From contig CANRCR010000010.1 of assembly GCA_947629165.1 (NCBI GenBank), positions 1 through 41,794 of the forward strand: a stretch of 41,794 nucleotides of DNA, in the 5' to 3' direction. Source of the DNA: an uncultured Bacilli bacterium. Its GTDB lineage: Bacteria > Bacillota_I > Bacilli_A > RF39 > UBA660. The notes below the pieces were generated by a model, which saw only the letters and a program-made list of their open reading frames with translations, did not search any database and was not told the origin of the DNA. This document shows positions 8,377-14,892 of this stretch, piece after piece (position 1 is the first letter of the stretch; the number at the start of each line of letters is the position of its first letter). A program made the translations under genes and the position numbers.

Positions 8377-9066
8377 ATGTTTTATGATATGACACAAGCA
8401 ATTCAAGCATGTGAGGAGGAACCTCTGCTGATCTTTGAAGCAATGCGCGAAGGTCACTTTGATTTAGTAAATTGCTTGTTAAGTAAAAAACACGTATCTA
8501 TCAATACGGTCGATGAACACGGTGACGATGTATTATCGAACTTATTGAAATACGGTGAATACGATCTTGTCTTAAAATTCATGAAAGATAAGAGTTGGGA
8601 TGTAAATCATCAAAATAATGAAGGCGATACTTTTGCTCATATTTTAGTTTCTATCGACTATAAAAAAGTAGCTAGTATCATTCAAAAGTTAAAAAAATTG
8701 AAAGATTTCATGCCTAACATTAAGAATAATAAAGGAGAGACCATCTTAGATAAGTCCATCAATGATCACTACATATATACGACAGTTAAAATATTGGAAG
8801 ACGAGCGATTTAATAATATCGATATCGTATCTTTTAAAAACTTGTACGATACCTATATTAAAACAAATAATTACGGGAAATATTCGCGTCTTTCAAACTT
8901 AGAAATAATTGTTGATAACTTGGAGGATAAAGAATTATTACCTCGTATGGAAAAAGTGATTAAGTTTGTTCATATGAACTTCGATGTTGTAAAAGAAGAA
9001 ATATTCCATAATAAAAAAGGAACGATGGATGAATTAATCAATCAGTTGTTAAAAGAGAGTATTTAA
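8377..9066 (+). CDS. Ankyrin-repeat-like protein
   Basis: This 229-residue soluble protein has an N-terminal half built from ankyrin-like helical pairs: FEAMREGHFDLVNCLLSK, then VNTVDEHGDDVL-type and NHQNNEGDTFAHILV-type turns, then NIKNNKGETILDKSI. Three to four repeats fit residues about 15-135; the C-terminal part is helical and unassigned. Ankyrin repeats mediate protein-protein contact; the partner is unknown. The gene has its own very strong promoter and a long leader, and it is closed by a terminator whose stem includes the stop codon, so it is a single-gene unit. AAGGAG precedes the ATG at a 10-12 base distance. Confidence 0.8.
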   Translation: MFYDMTQAIQACEEEPLLIFEAMREGHFDLVNCLLSKKHVSINTVDEHGDDVLSNLLKYGEYDLVLKFMKDKSWDVNHQNNEGDTFAHILVSIDYKKVASIIQKLKKLKDFMPNIKNNKGETILDKSINDHYIYTTVKILEDERFNNIDIVSFKNLYDTYIKTNNYGKYSRLSNLEIIVDNLEDKELLPRMEKVIKFVHMNFDVVKEEIFHNKKGTMDELINQLLKESI

Positions 9067-9077
9067 TACTCTTTTTT
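9051..9077 (+). terminator. Intrinsic terminator overlapping the ankyrin-gene stop codon
   Basis: AAAAGAGAGTA / TACTCTTTTTT form a symmetric hairpin around TTTAA, with the TAA stop (9064-9066) inside it, followed by a T run. Confidence 0.75.
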
Positions 9078-9078
9078 G

Positions 9079-9107
9079 TTGCGGGATTTTTTATTCCATA
9101 TTATAAT
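9079..9107 (+). promoter_or_regulatory. Promoter of the miaB-ricA unit
   Basis: TATAAT (9102-9107) with a weak TTGCGG (9079-9084) 17 bases upstream, directly after the preceding terminator and 14-26 bases before the likely starts of miaB. The transcript leader would be very short. Confidence 0.5.
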
Positions 9108-9120
9108 AAGGAAGATGGAA

Positions 9121-10590
9121 ATGGGTGATAACATGCAATTACCAAACTATAAAGAAGCAAAGCATCGTGGAAAAGAAAACGTCGAAAAAGAGACGTATTC
9201 GTTTGATGATACGTATCGTTCTCTCGGAAAAGGAAAGACTTATTATGTAAAAACATATGGTTGTCAAATGAACGAACACGATACAGAGAATATTAAAGCG
9301 ATGCTTGAGCAATTAAGTTTTACAGAAATCGATTCCTATGAAAAAGCGGATTTAATTTTATTAAATACATGTTCTATTCGTGAAAATGCACATAATAAGG
9401 CATTTGGTATGTTAGGTAGAATTAAACATTTAAAACAGGAACGACCTAATCTTATCGTTGGAGTATGCGGATGTATGGCTCAAGAAGAAGGCGTTATCGA
9501 TTCGATTATGAAACATTATCGTTTTGTGAATTTTGTTTTTGGAACACATAATTTACATCGTTTACCGGAAGTATTACATAAGGCAATGACGGAACAAAAA
9601 CAAGAGATCGAAGTTTACTCTAAAGAAGGGAACATCATCGAAGATATGCCTGTCAAAAGAGCTAATTCTTTTAAAGCGTATGTCAATATTATTTACGGTT
9701 GTGATAAATTTTGTACGTATTGTATTGTTCCTTATACAAGGGGTAAACAACGGAGTAGAGCGAAGGAAGATATCTTAAGTGAAGTACAAGTCTTGGTTCG
9801 AGATGGCTATCAAGAAGTGACTTTATTAGGTCAAAATGTAAATGCTTATGGAAAAGATTTTCATAATGGCTATGGACTTGCTTCATTGTTAGAAGATGTG
9901 GCCAAAACAGGAATTCCTCGGGTTCGTTTTATGACGAGTCATCCTTGGGATTTTACCGATGATATGATCGATGTCATTGCCAAGTATCCGAATATTATGC
10001 CTAGTATTCATTTACCGGTGCAATCGGGAAGTGACCATATCTTAAAATTGATGGGAAGACGTTATACCAAAGATACTTATTTAACTTTATTTCATAAAAT
10101 GAAAGAACGGATTCCAGGGGTATCGATTTCGACCGATATTATTGTCGGTTTTCCAGGTGAGACAGAGGAAGATTTTCAAGAGACGCTCGATCTTGTGCAC
10201 ACTTGCAAATTCGATAATGCTTTCAGTTTTGTTTTTTCGAAGCGTGAAGGAACGCCGGCTGCAAAATTAGAAGATGCCACTTCGGAAGAAGAAAAGAACG
10301 AGCGACTTTATCGTTTAAATGATGTCTTGAATCAATATTTTTTAGAAAATAATCAAAAATTAGTAGGAAGTATCGTTCCAGTATTGGTCGAAGGAAAAAA
10401 TGCTTCCTTAAAAACATCGTTATATGGATATACTGATACCAATAAATTGATCAATTTCGATGGCGAAGAAGACTTAATTGGAAAAATTGTTTCTGTACGT
10501 GTTACGGAAAGTAAAACGTGGAGTTTAGATGGAACCCTTGTTGAAGGAACAGATAAAGAACGAAGTGCAAGCACTTGTTCAAACCATTAA
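9121..10590 (+). CDS. miaB: tRNA-2-methylthio-N6-isopentenyladenosine synthase MiaB
   Basis: Radical-SAM methylthiotransferase that adds a methylthio group to i6A37 of tRNAs reading UNN codons. The N-terminal UPF0004 domain is seen as KTYGCQMNEHDTEN with the cluster cysteines of LLNTCSIRENA and VGVCGCMAQEE. The radical-SAM CxxxCxxC is CDKFCTYC, its first Cys at residue 194. A TRAM domain ends at KTWSLDGTLVEG. Length 489 residues against about 509 in B. subtilis, and the N-terminal MQLPNYKEAKHRGKENV lines up with the Bacillus protein. I place the start at 9121, 8 bases after AAGGAAG; ATG 9133 is an alternative, and an upstream TTG (9076) is unlikely because it lies before the RBS and promoter. 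The last residues (ERSASTCSNH) are read from the overlap with ricA. Confidence 0.96.
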   Translation: MGDNMQLPNYKEAKHRGKENVEKETYSFDDTYRSLGKGKTYYVKTYGCQMNEHDTENIKAMLEQLSFTEIDSYEKADLILLNTCSIRENAHNKAFGMLGRIKHLKQERPNLIVGVCGCMAQEEGVIDSIMKHYRFVNFVFGTHNLHRLPEVLHKAMTEQKQEIEVYSKEGNIIEDMPVKRANSFKAYVNIIYGCDKFCTYCIVPYTRGKQRSRAKEDILSEVQVLVRDGYQEVTLLGQNVNAYGKDFHNGYGLASLLEDVAKTGIPRVRFMTSHPWDFTDDMIDVIAKYPNIMPSIHLPVQSGSDHILKLMGRRYTKDTYLTLFHKMKERIPGVSISTDIIVGFPGETEEDFQETLDLVHTCKFDNAFSFVFSKREGTPAAKLEDATSEEEKNERLYRLNDVLNQYFLENNQKLVGSIVPVLVEGKNASLKTSLYGYTDTNKLINFDGEEDLIGKIVSVRVTESKTWSLDGTLVEGTDKERSASTCSNH

Positions 10591-10879
10591 ACAGGACAAA
10601 CTTTATCAAACTTATCTCCAATTAAGTGAAAAGATGAGGCAAAATGATACGATTATGGAACTGATCGATGCAATTAAAAAAATGCAACGACAAATCGTCC
10701 GTGGAAATCTTTCGAAAGAAGAAATCGATGCCCTCGAAGAAGCCATTAAAGAAAAAGAAAAAGCGTTAGAAAGTTATCCTTTATATTTAGATTTTATCGA
10801 AGTACAAAAAGAATTAGATGGACTCTTTCAACTCATTCGAAATACTATTACTACTTATTTTGATGAGAAGACTTCTTAG
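10529..10879 (+). CDS. ricA: YlbF/YmcA-family protein, likely RicA
   Basis: Small 116-residue all-helical protein of the Com_YlbF family. In B. subtilis RicA (YmcA) works with RicF and RicT in an Fe-S-bearing complex that directs RNase Y to mature polycistronic mRNAs and affects sporulation, competence and biofilm. Helical heptads such as MELIDAIKKMQRQIVRG and EEIDALEEAIKEKEKALES fit the family. Order miaB-ymcA-cotE is the B. subtilis order, which is the main reason for choosing RicA over the sister protein YlbF. It starts inside miaB (62-base out-of-frame overlap) with GTGGAG at 10518-10523. Starts further downstream (TTG) cannot be excluded. Confidence 0.85.
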   Translation: MEPLLKEQIKNEVQALVQTIKQDKLYQTYLQLSEKMRQNDTIMELIDAIKKMQRQIVRGNLSKEEIDALEEAIKEKEKALESYPLYLDFIEVQKELDGLFQLIRNTITTYFDEKTS

Positions 10880-10891
10880 TCTTCTTTTTTT
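10866..10891 (+). terminator. Intrinsic terminator after ricA
   Basis: AGAAGAC (10866-10872) and GTCTTCT (10879-10885) form a perfect 7-bp stem with loop TTCTTA, followed by Ts to 10891. The stop codon lies within it. Confidence 0.8.
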
Positions 10892-10902
10892 GTGCTTTCT
10901 TT

Positions 10903-10908
10903 TTGACA
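10903..10908 (+). promoter_or_regulatory. -35-like TTGACA before cotE
   Basis: A perfect TTGACA lies 45 bases before the cotE start, but the matching -10 is poor (GCATAG or TAGATT). In B. subtilis cotE is read by sporulation sigma factors, so the element could be fortuitous or part of a different promoter type. AGAGGAGGGA at 10940-10949 is a strong ribosome-binding site. Confidence 0.35.
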
Positions 10909-10953
10909 CAAAAAATGGGTTTATCGCATAGATTAAACTAGAGGAGGGATAAG

Positions 10954-11487
10954 ATGGCAACATTTAAGGAAATTGTTACAAAAGCAGTTATCGGCAAGGG
11001 TAAGAAAACCTTTACTTCGACCAATACGATTAAGCCTGAAATTGTACCTACGACAGTTTTAGGATGTTGGGTGATCAATCATAATTTTGAAGGCGTTAAG
11101 AGTGGCGACAAGGTTCGAATTGATGGTAGTTTCGATGTCAATATTTGGTATTCTTGTGAAGATGATACCAAAACAGAAGTGGTACGACAACACAACACCT
11201 ATTCCGAAACGGTTCAAGTACGTCGCCGTGTAGCATCCGATACCGTGAATGAAGAAGTTATTGTTCGAAGCCTTGCACAACCGACTTGTACAAAGGCAGA
11301 AATTGTCGACGGCGTAATTCAGTATACCATCGAAAAAGAATTAGGTATTGAATTAGTAGGAGATACCAAAGTAAAAATTGCAATCGACGAAAATGAAGAC
11401 CCTTGGGACGAAATTGAAGATAATAACGAAGATCAAATCGACAATGAAATCGATCAACAAGTAAAAGAAGATTATTTACAAGCATAG
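10954..11487 (+). CDS. cotE: Outer spore coat morphogenetic protein CotE
   Basis: CotE organises the outer coat of Bacillus endospores in the mother cell. This 177-residue protein follows the Bacillus protein closely: FKEIVTKAVIGKGKK at the N-terminus, TIKPEIVPTTVLGCWVINH, then FDVNIWYSCEDDTKTEVV, a KAEIVDG/ELVGDTKVKIAI core and an acidic tail (DENEDPWDEIEDNNEDQID) as in B. subtilis CotE (about 181 residues). It sits where B. subtilis has it, after miaB and ymcA. mutS, next in Bacillus, is not present. No signal peptide is seen, in keeping with a cytosolic mother-cell protein. This is the only sporulation-specific gene in the window, so whether the organism still sporulates cannot be decided here. 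Confidence 0.9.
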   Translation: MATFKEIVTKAVIGKGKKTFTSTNTIKPEIVPTTVLGCWVINHNFEGVKSGDKVRIDGSFDVNIWYSCEDDTKTEVVRQHNTYSETVQVRRRVASDTVNEEVIVRSLAQPTCTKAEIVDGVIQYTIEKELGIELVGDTKVKIAIDENEDPWDEIEDNNEDQIDNEIDQQVKEDYLQA

Positions 11488-11526
11488 AAAAATTACGGAT
11501 TACTTATGTAATCGTAATTTTTTTAT
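11488..11526 (+). terminator. Intrinsic terminator after cotE
   Basis: AAATTACG-G-ATTAC pairs with GTAATCGTAATTT around TTAT (13 bp with one bulge), followed by a T run. Confidence 0.85.
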
Positions 11527-11544
11527 GATGTTAACAAAAAAAGG

Positions 11545-11573
11545 TTGACAGGGTATCTTTTTATCCGTATAAT
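11545..11573 (+). promoter_or_regulatory. Consensus promoter of rpsP-khpA
   Basis: TTGACA (11545-11550), a 17-base spacer, TATAAT (11568-11573): perfect boxes, suited to a ribosomal protein operon. Confidence 0.9.
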
Positions 11574-11603
11574 AGGATTAGTTTAAATGAATGGAGGGAA
11601 ATC

Positions 11604-11870
11604 ATGGCAGTTAAATTAAGACTTACACGTATGGGAGCAAAGAAACGTCCTACTTATCGTATCGTAGCAAGTGATTCACGTGCTAAAAGAGATGGCGAAT
11701 ATATCGAATTAGTAGGAACTTATAATCCTATTATGAATGAAACCAATATTAAAGAGGAAGTTGCTCTTAAATGGTTACATCAAGGTGCAGAACCAAGTGA
11801 TACAGTTCGTAACTTACTAAGTAAAGCAGGTATCATGAAGAAATTTGCAGAAGAGAAACAAGGTAAATAG
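11604..11870 (+). CDS. rpsP: 30S ribosomal protein S16
   Basis: S16 binds 16S rRNA early in 30S assembly. The 88-residue sequence starts [19 protein letters not shown] and contains [15 protein letters not shown] and GTYNP, all hallmarks of bS16 and of normal length (about 90). A GGAGGGA ribosome-binding site lies 7 bases upstream. It is followed after two bases by khpA, as in Bacillus, but rimM, trmD and rplS, which usually complete this operon, are not here. Confidence 0.98.
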   Translation: MAVKLRLTRMGAKKRPTYRIVASDSRAKRDGEYIELVGTYNPIMNETNIKEEVALKWLHQGAEPSDTVRNLLSKAGIMKKFAEEKQGK

Positions 11871-11872
11871 CG

Positions 11873-12121
11873 ATGGATTTAGTTACATTAACAGAAGAAA
11901 TTGTCAAATCGTTAGTTGCTGATCCGGATACGGTTTCGGTGAAAGAATTCGAATCAGAAAATGAAAATGAATTGTTGATTCAAGTTCTTGTTCAAGAAAG
12001 CGATATGGGACGGGTCATCGGAAAAGCTGGAAAAGTTGCGAATGCCATCCGTACTTTAGTCCAAGCGAGCAGTTTCTTACAAGATAATAAAAAAGTAAAA
12101 ATAAATATTGATAGTTTTTAA
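11873..12121 (+). CDS. khpA: KH-domain RNA-binding protein KhpA
   Basis: An 82-residue single KH-domain protein (YlqC/KhpA). It binds RNA and in Gram-positive bacteria acts with KhpB in cell division and elongation control and in sRNA binding. The GxxG loop is seen in GRVIGKAGKVANAIRTLV; typical length is 75-82. Position directly after rpsP is the conserved Firmicutes location. The start is two bases after the rpsP stop, with AAGGTAAA inside rpsP as a weak RBS, suggesting coupling. Confidence 0.95.
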   Translation: MDLVTLTEEIVKSLVADPDTVSVKEFESENENELLIQVLVQESDMGRVIGKAGKVANAIRTLVQASSFLQDNKKVKINIDSF

Positions 12122-12145
12122 GAGACTTAGATCTCTTTTTTTTTA
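12120..12145 (+). terminator. Intrinsic terminator after khpA
   Basis: AAGAGA and TCTCTT pair around CTTAGA, followed by a long T run. Confidence 0.75.
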
Positions 12146-12177
12146 CTTTTTTTGTCATTTTTCTTCGGGTAAATTAG

Positions 12178-12206
12178 TTTACAAATAGGCCTTATTTTAC
12201 TATAAT
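12178..12206 (+). promoter_or_regulatory. Promoter of uppS-cdsA-rseP
   Basis: TTTACA (12178-12183), a 17-base spacer, TATAAT (12201-12206), 24 bases before the uppS start. Confidence 0.8.
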
Positions 12207-12229
12207 ATTTTTATAAGGAGAGATTGTTT

Positions 12230-12937
12230 ATGGACAAAGCAAATCCTTATCATATTGGAATTATTATGGATGGAAATGGACGATGGGCAGAGGAACGAGG
12301 ACTATCTCGCAGTCGTGGTCATCGCGCCGGCGCCAATACGTTAAAAAAACTCTGTCAACATGTGGTCGACTTAGAGATACCTTATTTGAGTGTGTTTGCT
12401 TTTTCGACCGAAAACTTTAAAAGAGCGAAAACGGAAGTTCAATATCTCATGAATCTTTTCGTTGAACTTTTTAAGAAAGAATTGGACTTTTTAATTGAAG
12501 ATGGCGTCAAGGTGGTCTTTTCTGGAAAAAGGGAACCTTTACCACCTCGCGTTTTGAAAGCGATGGATGAAATCGTTCAAAAAACTTCTTCCAATACGAA
12601 ATGTGTATTTAATGTCTGTCTCAATTATGGGGGAAAAAGTGAAATTGTCGATATGACTAAAAACGTAGTTCAAAAAGTTCAAAACGGAGAACTATCGCTT
12701 GAAGATATCGATGAAGAAGTTATTGATGCGAATTTGTATCAGCCGTTACCTCCAATCGATTTGGTCATTCGGACGAGTGGGGAATTACGGATCAGTAATT
12801 TTATGTTATGGCAAAGTGCCTATGCCGAATTTTATTTTCCAAAAAAATATTTTCCGGATTTTGGACCGGAAGATCTCGATATAGCGATTGAAGAATTTCG
12901 TAAAAGAAATCGTCGTTTTGGAGGTGTTAAAAAATGA
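12230..12937 (+). CDS. uppS: Undecaprenyl diphosphate synthase (cis-prenyltransferase)
   Basis: Condenses isopentenyl diphosphate with farnesyl diphosphate to make C55-PP, the lipid carrier for peptidoglycan. Family motifs are complete: HIGIIMDGNGRWA (catalytic Asp14), HRAGANTLK, FAFSTENFKR, IRTSGELRISNFMLWQ (Arg181) and YAEFYFPKKYFPDF. Length 235 residues, slightly shorter than the 250-260 usual. ATG 12230 was chosen because AAGGAG (12215-12220) lies 9 bases upstream; a TTG at 12224 is too close. The stop overlaps the cdsA start by 4 bases. Confidence 0.97.
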   Translation: MDKANPYHIGIIMDGNGRWAEERGLSRSRGHRAGANTLKKLCQHVVDLEIPYLSVFAFSTENFKRAKTEVQYLMNLFVELFKKELDFLIEDGVKVVFSGKREPLPPRVLKAMDEIVQKTSSNTKCVFNVCLNYGGKSEIVDMTKNVVQKVQNGELSLEDIDEEVIDANLYQPLPPIDLVIRTSGELRISNFMLWQSAYAEFYFPKKYFPDFGPEDLDIAIEEFRKRNRRFGGVKK

Positions 12938-13734
12938 AAAATAGACTTTTAGGAGCTTTTCTATTAATTGCCATTTTATTACCTTTGCTTCTTTTAGGAG
13001 GTATTTACTTTTCACTTGCAGTTGCCTTTCTTGCTGTCATGGGAATGTATGAGTTAATTTGTCTACGGAATACGCATAAGAATTTACCTCTTTTAGTCGA
13101 AGTGATTGCTTATCTCTTGGTGTTCTATCTTACTTATAATCAGTACGACACCACGACCTTTGTTTTAAATCTCGATTATCGTATTTTATCTTTTTTAATC
13201 TTTACTTTCTTCTTACCGGTACTGATGATTGCCGACAACGAACGTTACAATTTAAATGATGCCTTTTTCCTTTTTGGATCGACCATTTTTATTGGACTTT
13301 CTTGTAATCTTATTATTTTAATTCGAAATTATTCCTTAAATTATCTGCTTTTCTTGTTTGTGATTACCATAATGACCGACACGTTTGCATATATTAGTGG
13401 TAGTTTGGTAGGAAGACATAAACTTTGTCCTGAAATTTCACCAGGAAAAACAGTCGAAGGTTTAATCTTTGGAACTTTGATGGGTGTCATCAGTTCTTGT
13501 CTCTTTTATCTTACGGTAATTGATCCATCGATTTCACTTGTCTCTTTACTTATTGTTACAGTAACTTTGTCCCTCGTTGGACAATTAGGAGATTTAGTTT
13601 TCTCATCGATTAAACGTCATTATCATAAAAAAGATTTTTCTAATTTAATTCCAGGACACGGCGGTGTCTTAGATCGATTTGATAGTATTATTTTTGTTGC
13701 TTTGGCAGCGATTATCTTTTTACCAATGCTCTAG
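12934..13734 (+). CDS. cdsA: Phosphatidate cytidylyltransferase
   Basis: Integral membrane enzyme that makes CDP-diacylglycerol from phosphatidic acid and CTP, the branch point of phospholipid synthesis. 266 residues with about eight hydrophobic segments. The CDS signature is clear: SPGKTVEGLIFGT, then SLVGQLGDLVFSSIKR and a HYHKKDFSNLIPGHGGVLDR tail. ATGA overlap with uppS indicates coupling. In most relatives dxr follows; here rseP follows directly. Confidence 0.97.
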   Translation: MKNRLLGAFLLIAILLPLLLLGGIYFSLAVAFLAVMGMYELICLRNTHKNLPLLVEVIAYLLVFYLTYNQYDTTTFVLNLDYRILSFLIFTFFLPVLMIADNERYNLNDAFFLFGSTIFIGLSCNLIILIRNYSLNYLLFLFVITIMTDTFAYISGSLVGRHKLCPEISPGKTVEGLIFGTLMGVISSCLFYLTVIDPSISLVSLLIVTVTLSLVGQLGDLVFSSIKRHYHKKDFSNLIPGHGGVLDRFDSIIFVALAAIIFLPML

Positions 13735-13752
13735 AAGGAGATCTGATTAATC

Positions 13753-14805
13753 ATGCAATTTCTTTTAACATTATTTTATTTTATATTAATTTTAGGAGTT
13801 ATCGTTTTAGTCCATGAATTCGGGCATTTTATCTTTGCTAAAATCTTTGGTATTTATGTCTATGAGTTCTCGATTGGTATGGGGCCAAAACTTTACGGAT
13901 GGAAGAAAAAAGGTGGCGAGACCGATTATTCGATTCGTTTAATTCCTATTGGAGGATACTGTTCTTTGGCAGGAGAAGGAAACGATGAAGATGGAAAACT
14001 TCCTCCAGAACGACTTTTACAATCCAAACCGGCATGGCAACGTTTTTTAGTAATGTTTTTTGGTGCCGGAAATAACTTTATTTTAGCTATCTTACTTTTG
14101 TTTGTTATTGCGCTTATTTGGGGTGCTCCATCGACGGTTCCGAAACTAACGGCCGTGGAGGAAGGTAAACCCGCTTACGAGGCAGGATTAAGAACTGGCG
14201 ATATTATTACTAAAATCAATAATCAACGAACGGATACGATCGACGATGTTTCGATTTATATTCAACTTGCCGATAAAGATAAACCAATTCAGTTTGAAGT
14301 AAAAAGAGAAGATGGATCGACGGCTACAATCGAGGTAGTTCCTTATCAAGAAGAGGTACAGAAAACGACTGTTTACCGAATTGGGGTCGAGTTAGCGGCC
14401 GAAATGCGTCACGATATCGGATCTATTTTCGGTTATACGTTTGTTAAAACCGGAGCTCTTTTTAAGCAAATGTTTATTACTTTAGGAGGTCTTTTTACTG
14501 GTAAGATAGGTGTTTCTCAACTCAGTGGTCCGGTCGGCATCTACAGTATTGTCGGAGAACAGGCTTCTCAAGGATTCGAAAACATTCTTTATTTGATTGC
14601 TTTGTTAAGTGTAAATGTAGGATTTATTAACTTACTTCCACTTCCTGCTTTCGATGGTGGTAGAATCTTATTCCTTATTATCGAAAAGATTAAAGGAAGT
14701 CCGGTAAAACCAGAAACTGAGAATTTAATTCACAATATCGGATTCTTTCTCTTACTTGCTTTAATGCTCTTTATTACTTGTAACGATGTTATCAAATTAT
14801 TTTAG
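13753..14805 (+). CDS. rseP: Site-2 intramembrane zinc metalloprotease RseP/RasP
   Basis: Membrane protease that cuts anti-sigma factors, signal peptides and other membrane proteins within the bilayer. HEFGH at 21-25 is the HExxH zinc site in the first membrane helix. A PDZ domain follows (VEEGKPAYEAGLRTGDIITK), and the second active-site part is NLLPLPAFDGGRILF with Asp301. The length of 350 residues is in the range of short RseP forms (420 in B. subtilis). GAAGGAGA precedes the ATG. It ends the uppS operon, closed by the terminator just after the stop. Confidence 0.96.
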   Translation: MQFLLTLFYFILILGVIVLVHEFGHFIFAKIFGIYVYEFSIGMGPKLYGWKKKGGETDYSIRLIPIGGYCSLAGEGNDEDGKLPPERLLQSKPAWQRFLVMFFGAGNNFILAILLLFVIALIWGAPSTVPKLTAVEEGKPAYEAGLRTGDIITKINNQRTDTIDDVSIYIQLADKDKPIQFEVKREDGSTATIEVVPYQEEVQKTTVYRIGVELAAEMRHDIGSIFGYTFVKTGALFKQMFITLGGLFTGKIGVSQLSGPVGIYSIVGEQASQGFENILYLIALLSVNVGFINLLPLPAFDGGRILFLIIEKIKGSPVKPETENLIHNIGFFLLLALMLFITCNDVIKLF

Positions 14806-14832
14806 AAACTTTTCATAAAGTTTCTTTTTTTT
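14805..14832 (+). terminator. Intrinsic terminator after rseP
   Basis: GAAACTTT (14805-14812) and AAAGTTTC (14817-14824) form a perfect 8-bp stem with loop TCAT, followed by T8. Confidence 0.85.
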
Positions 14833-14854
14833 AGAAAAAAGAAAAATTTCAGGT

Positions 14855-14860
14855 TATAAT
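14855..14860 (+). promoter_or_regulatory. -10 element of priA
   Basis: A perfect TATAAT lies 33 bases before the priA ATG. No good -35 is seen (TAGAAA or TTTAGA in the expected place). Confidence 0.5.
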
Positions 14861-14892
14861 GATTATAGATTACTTGAAAGGAGGAACCTTTT

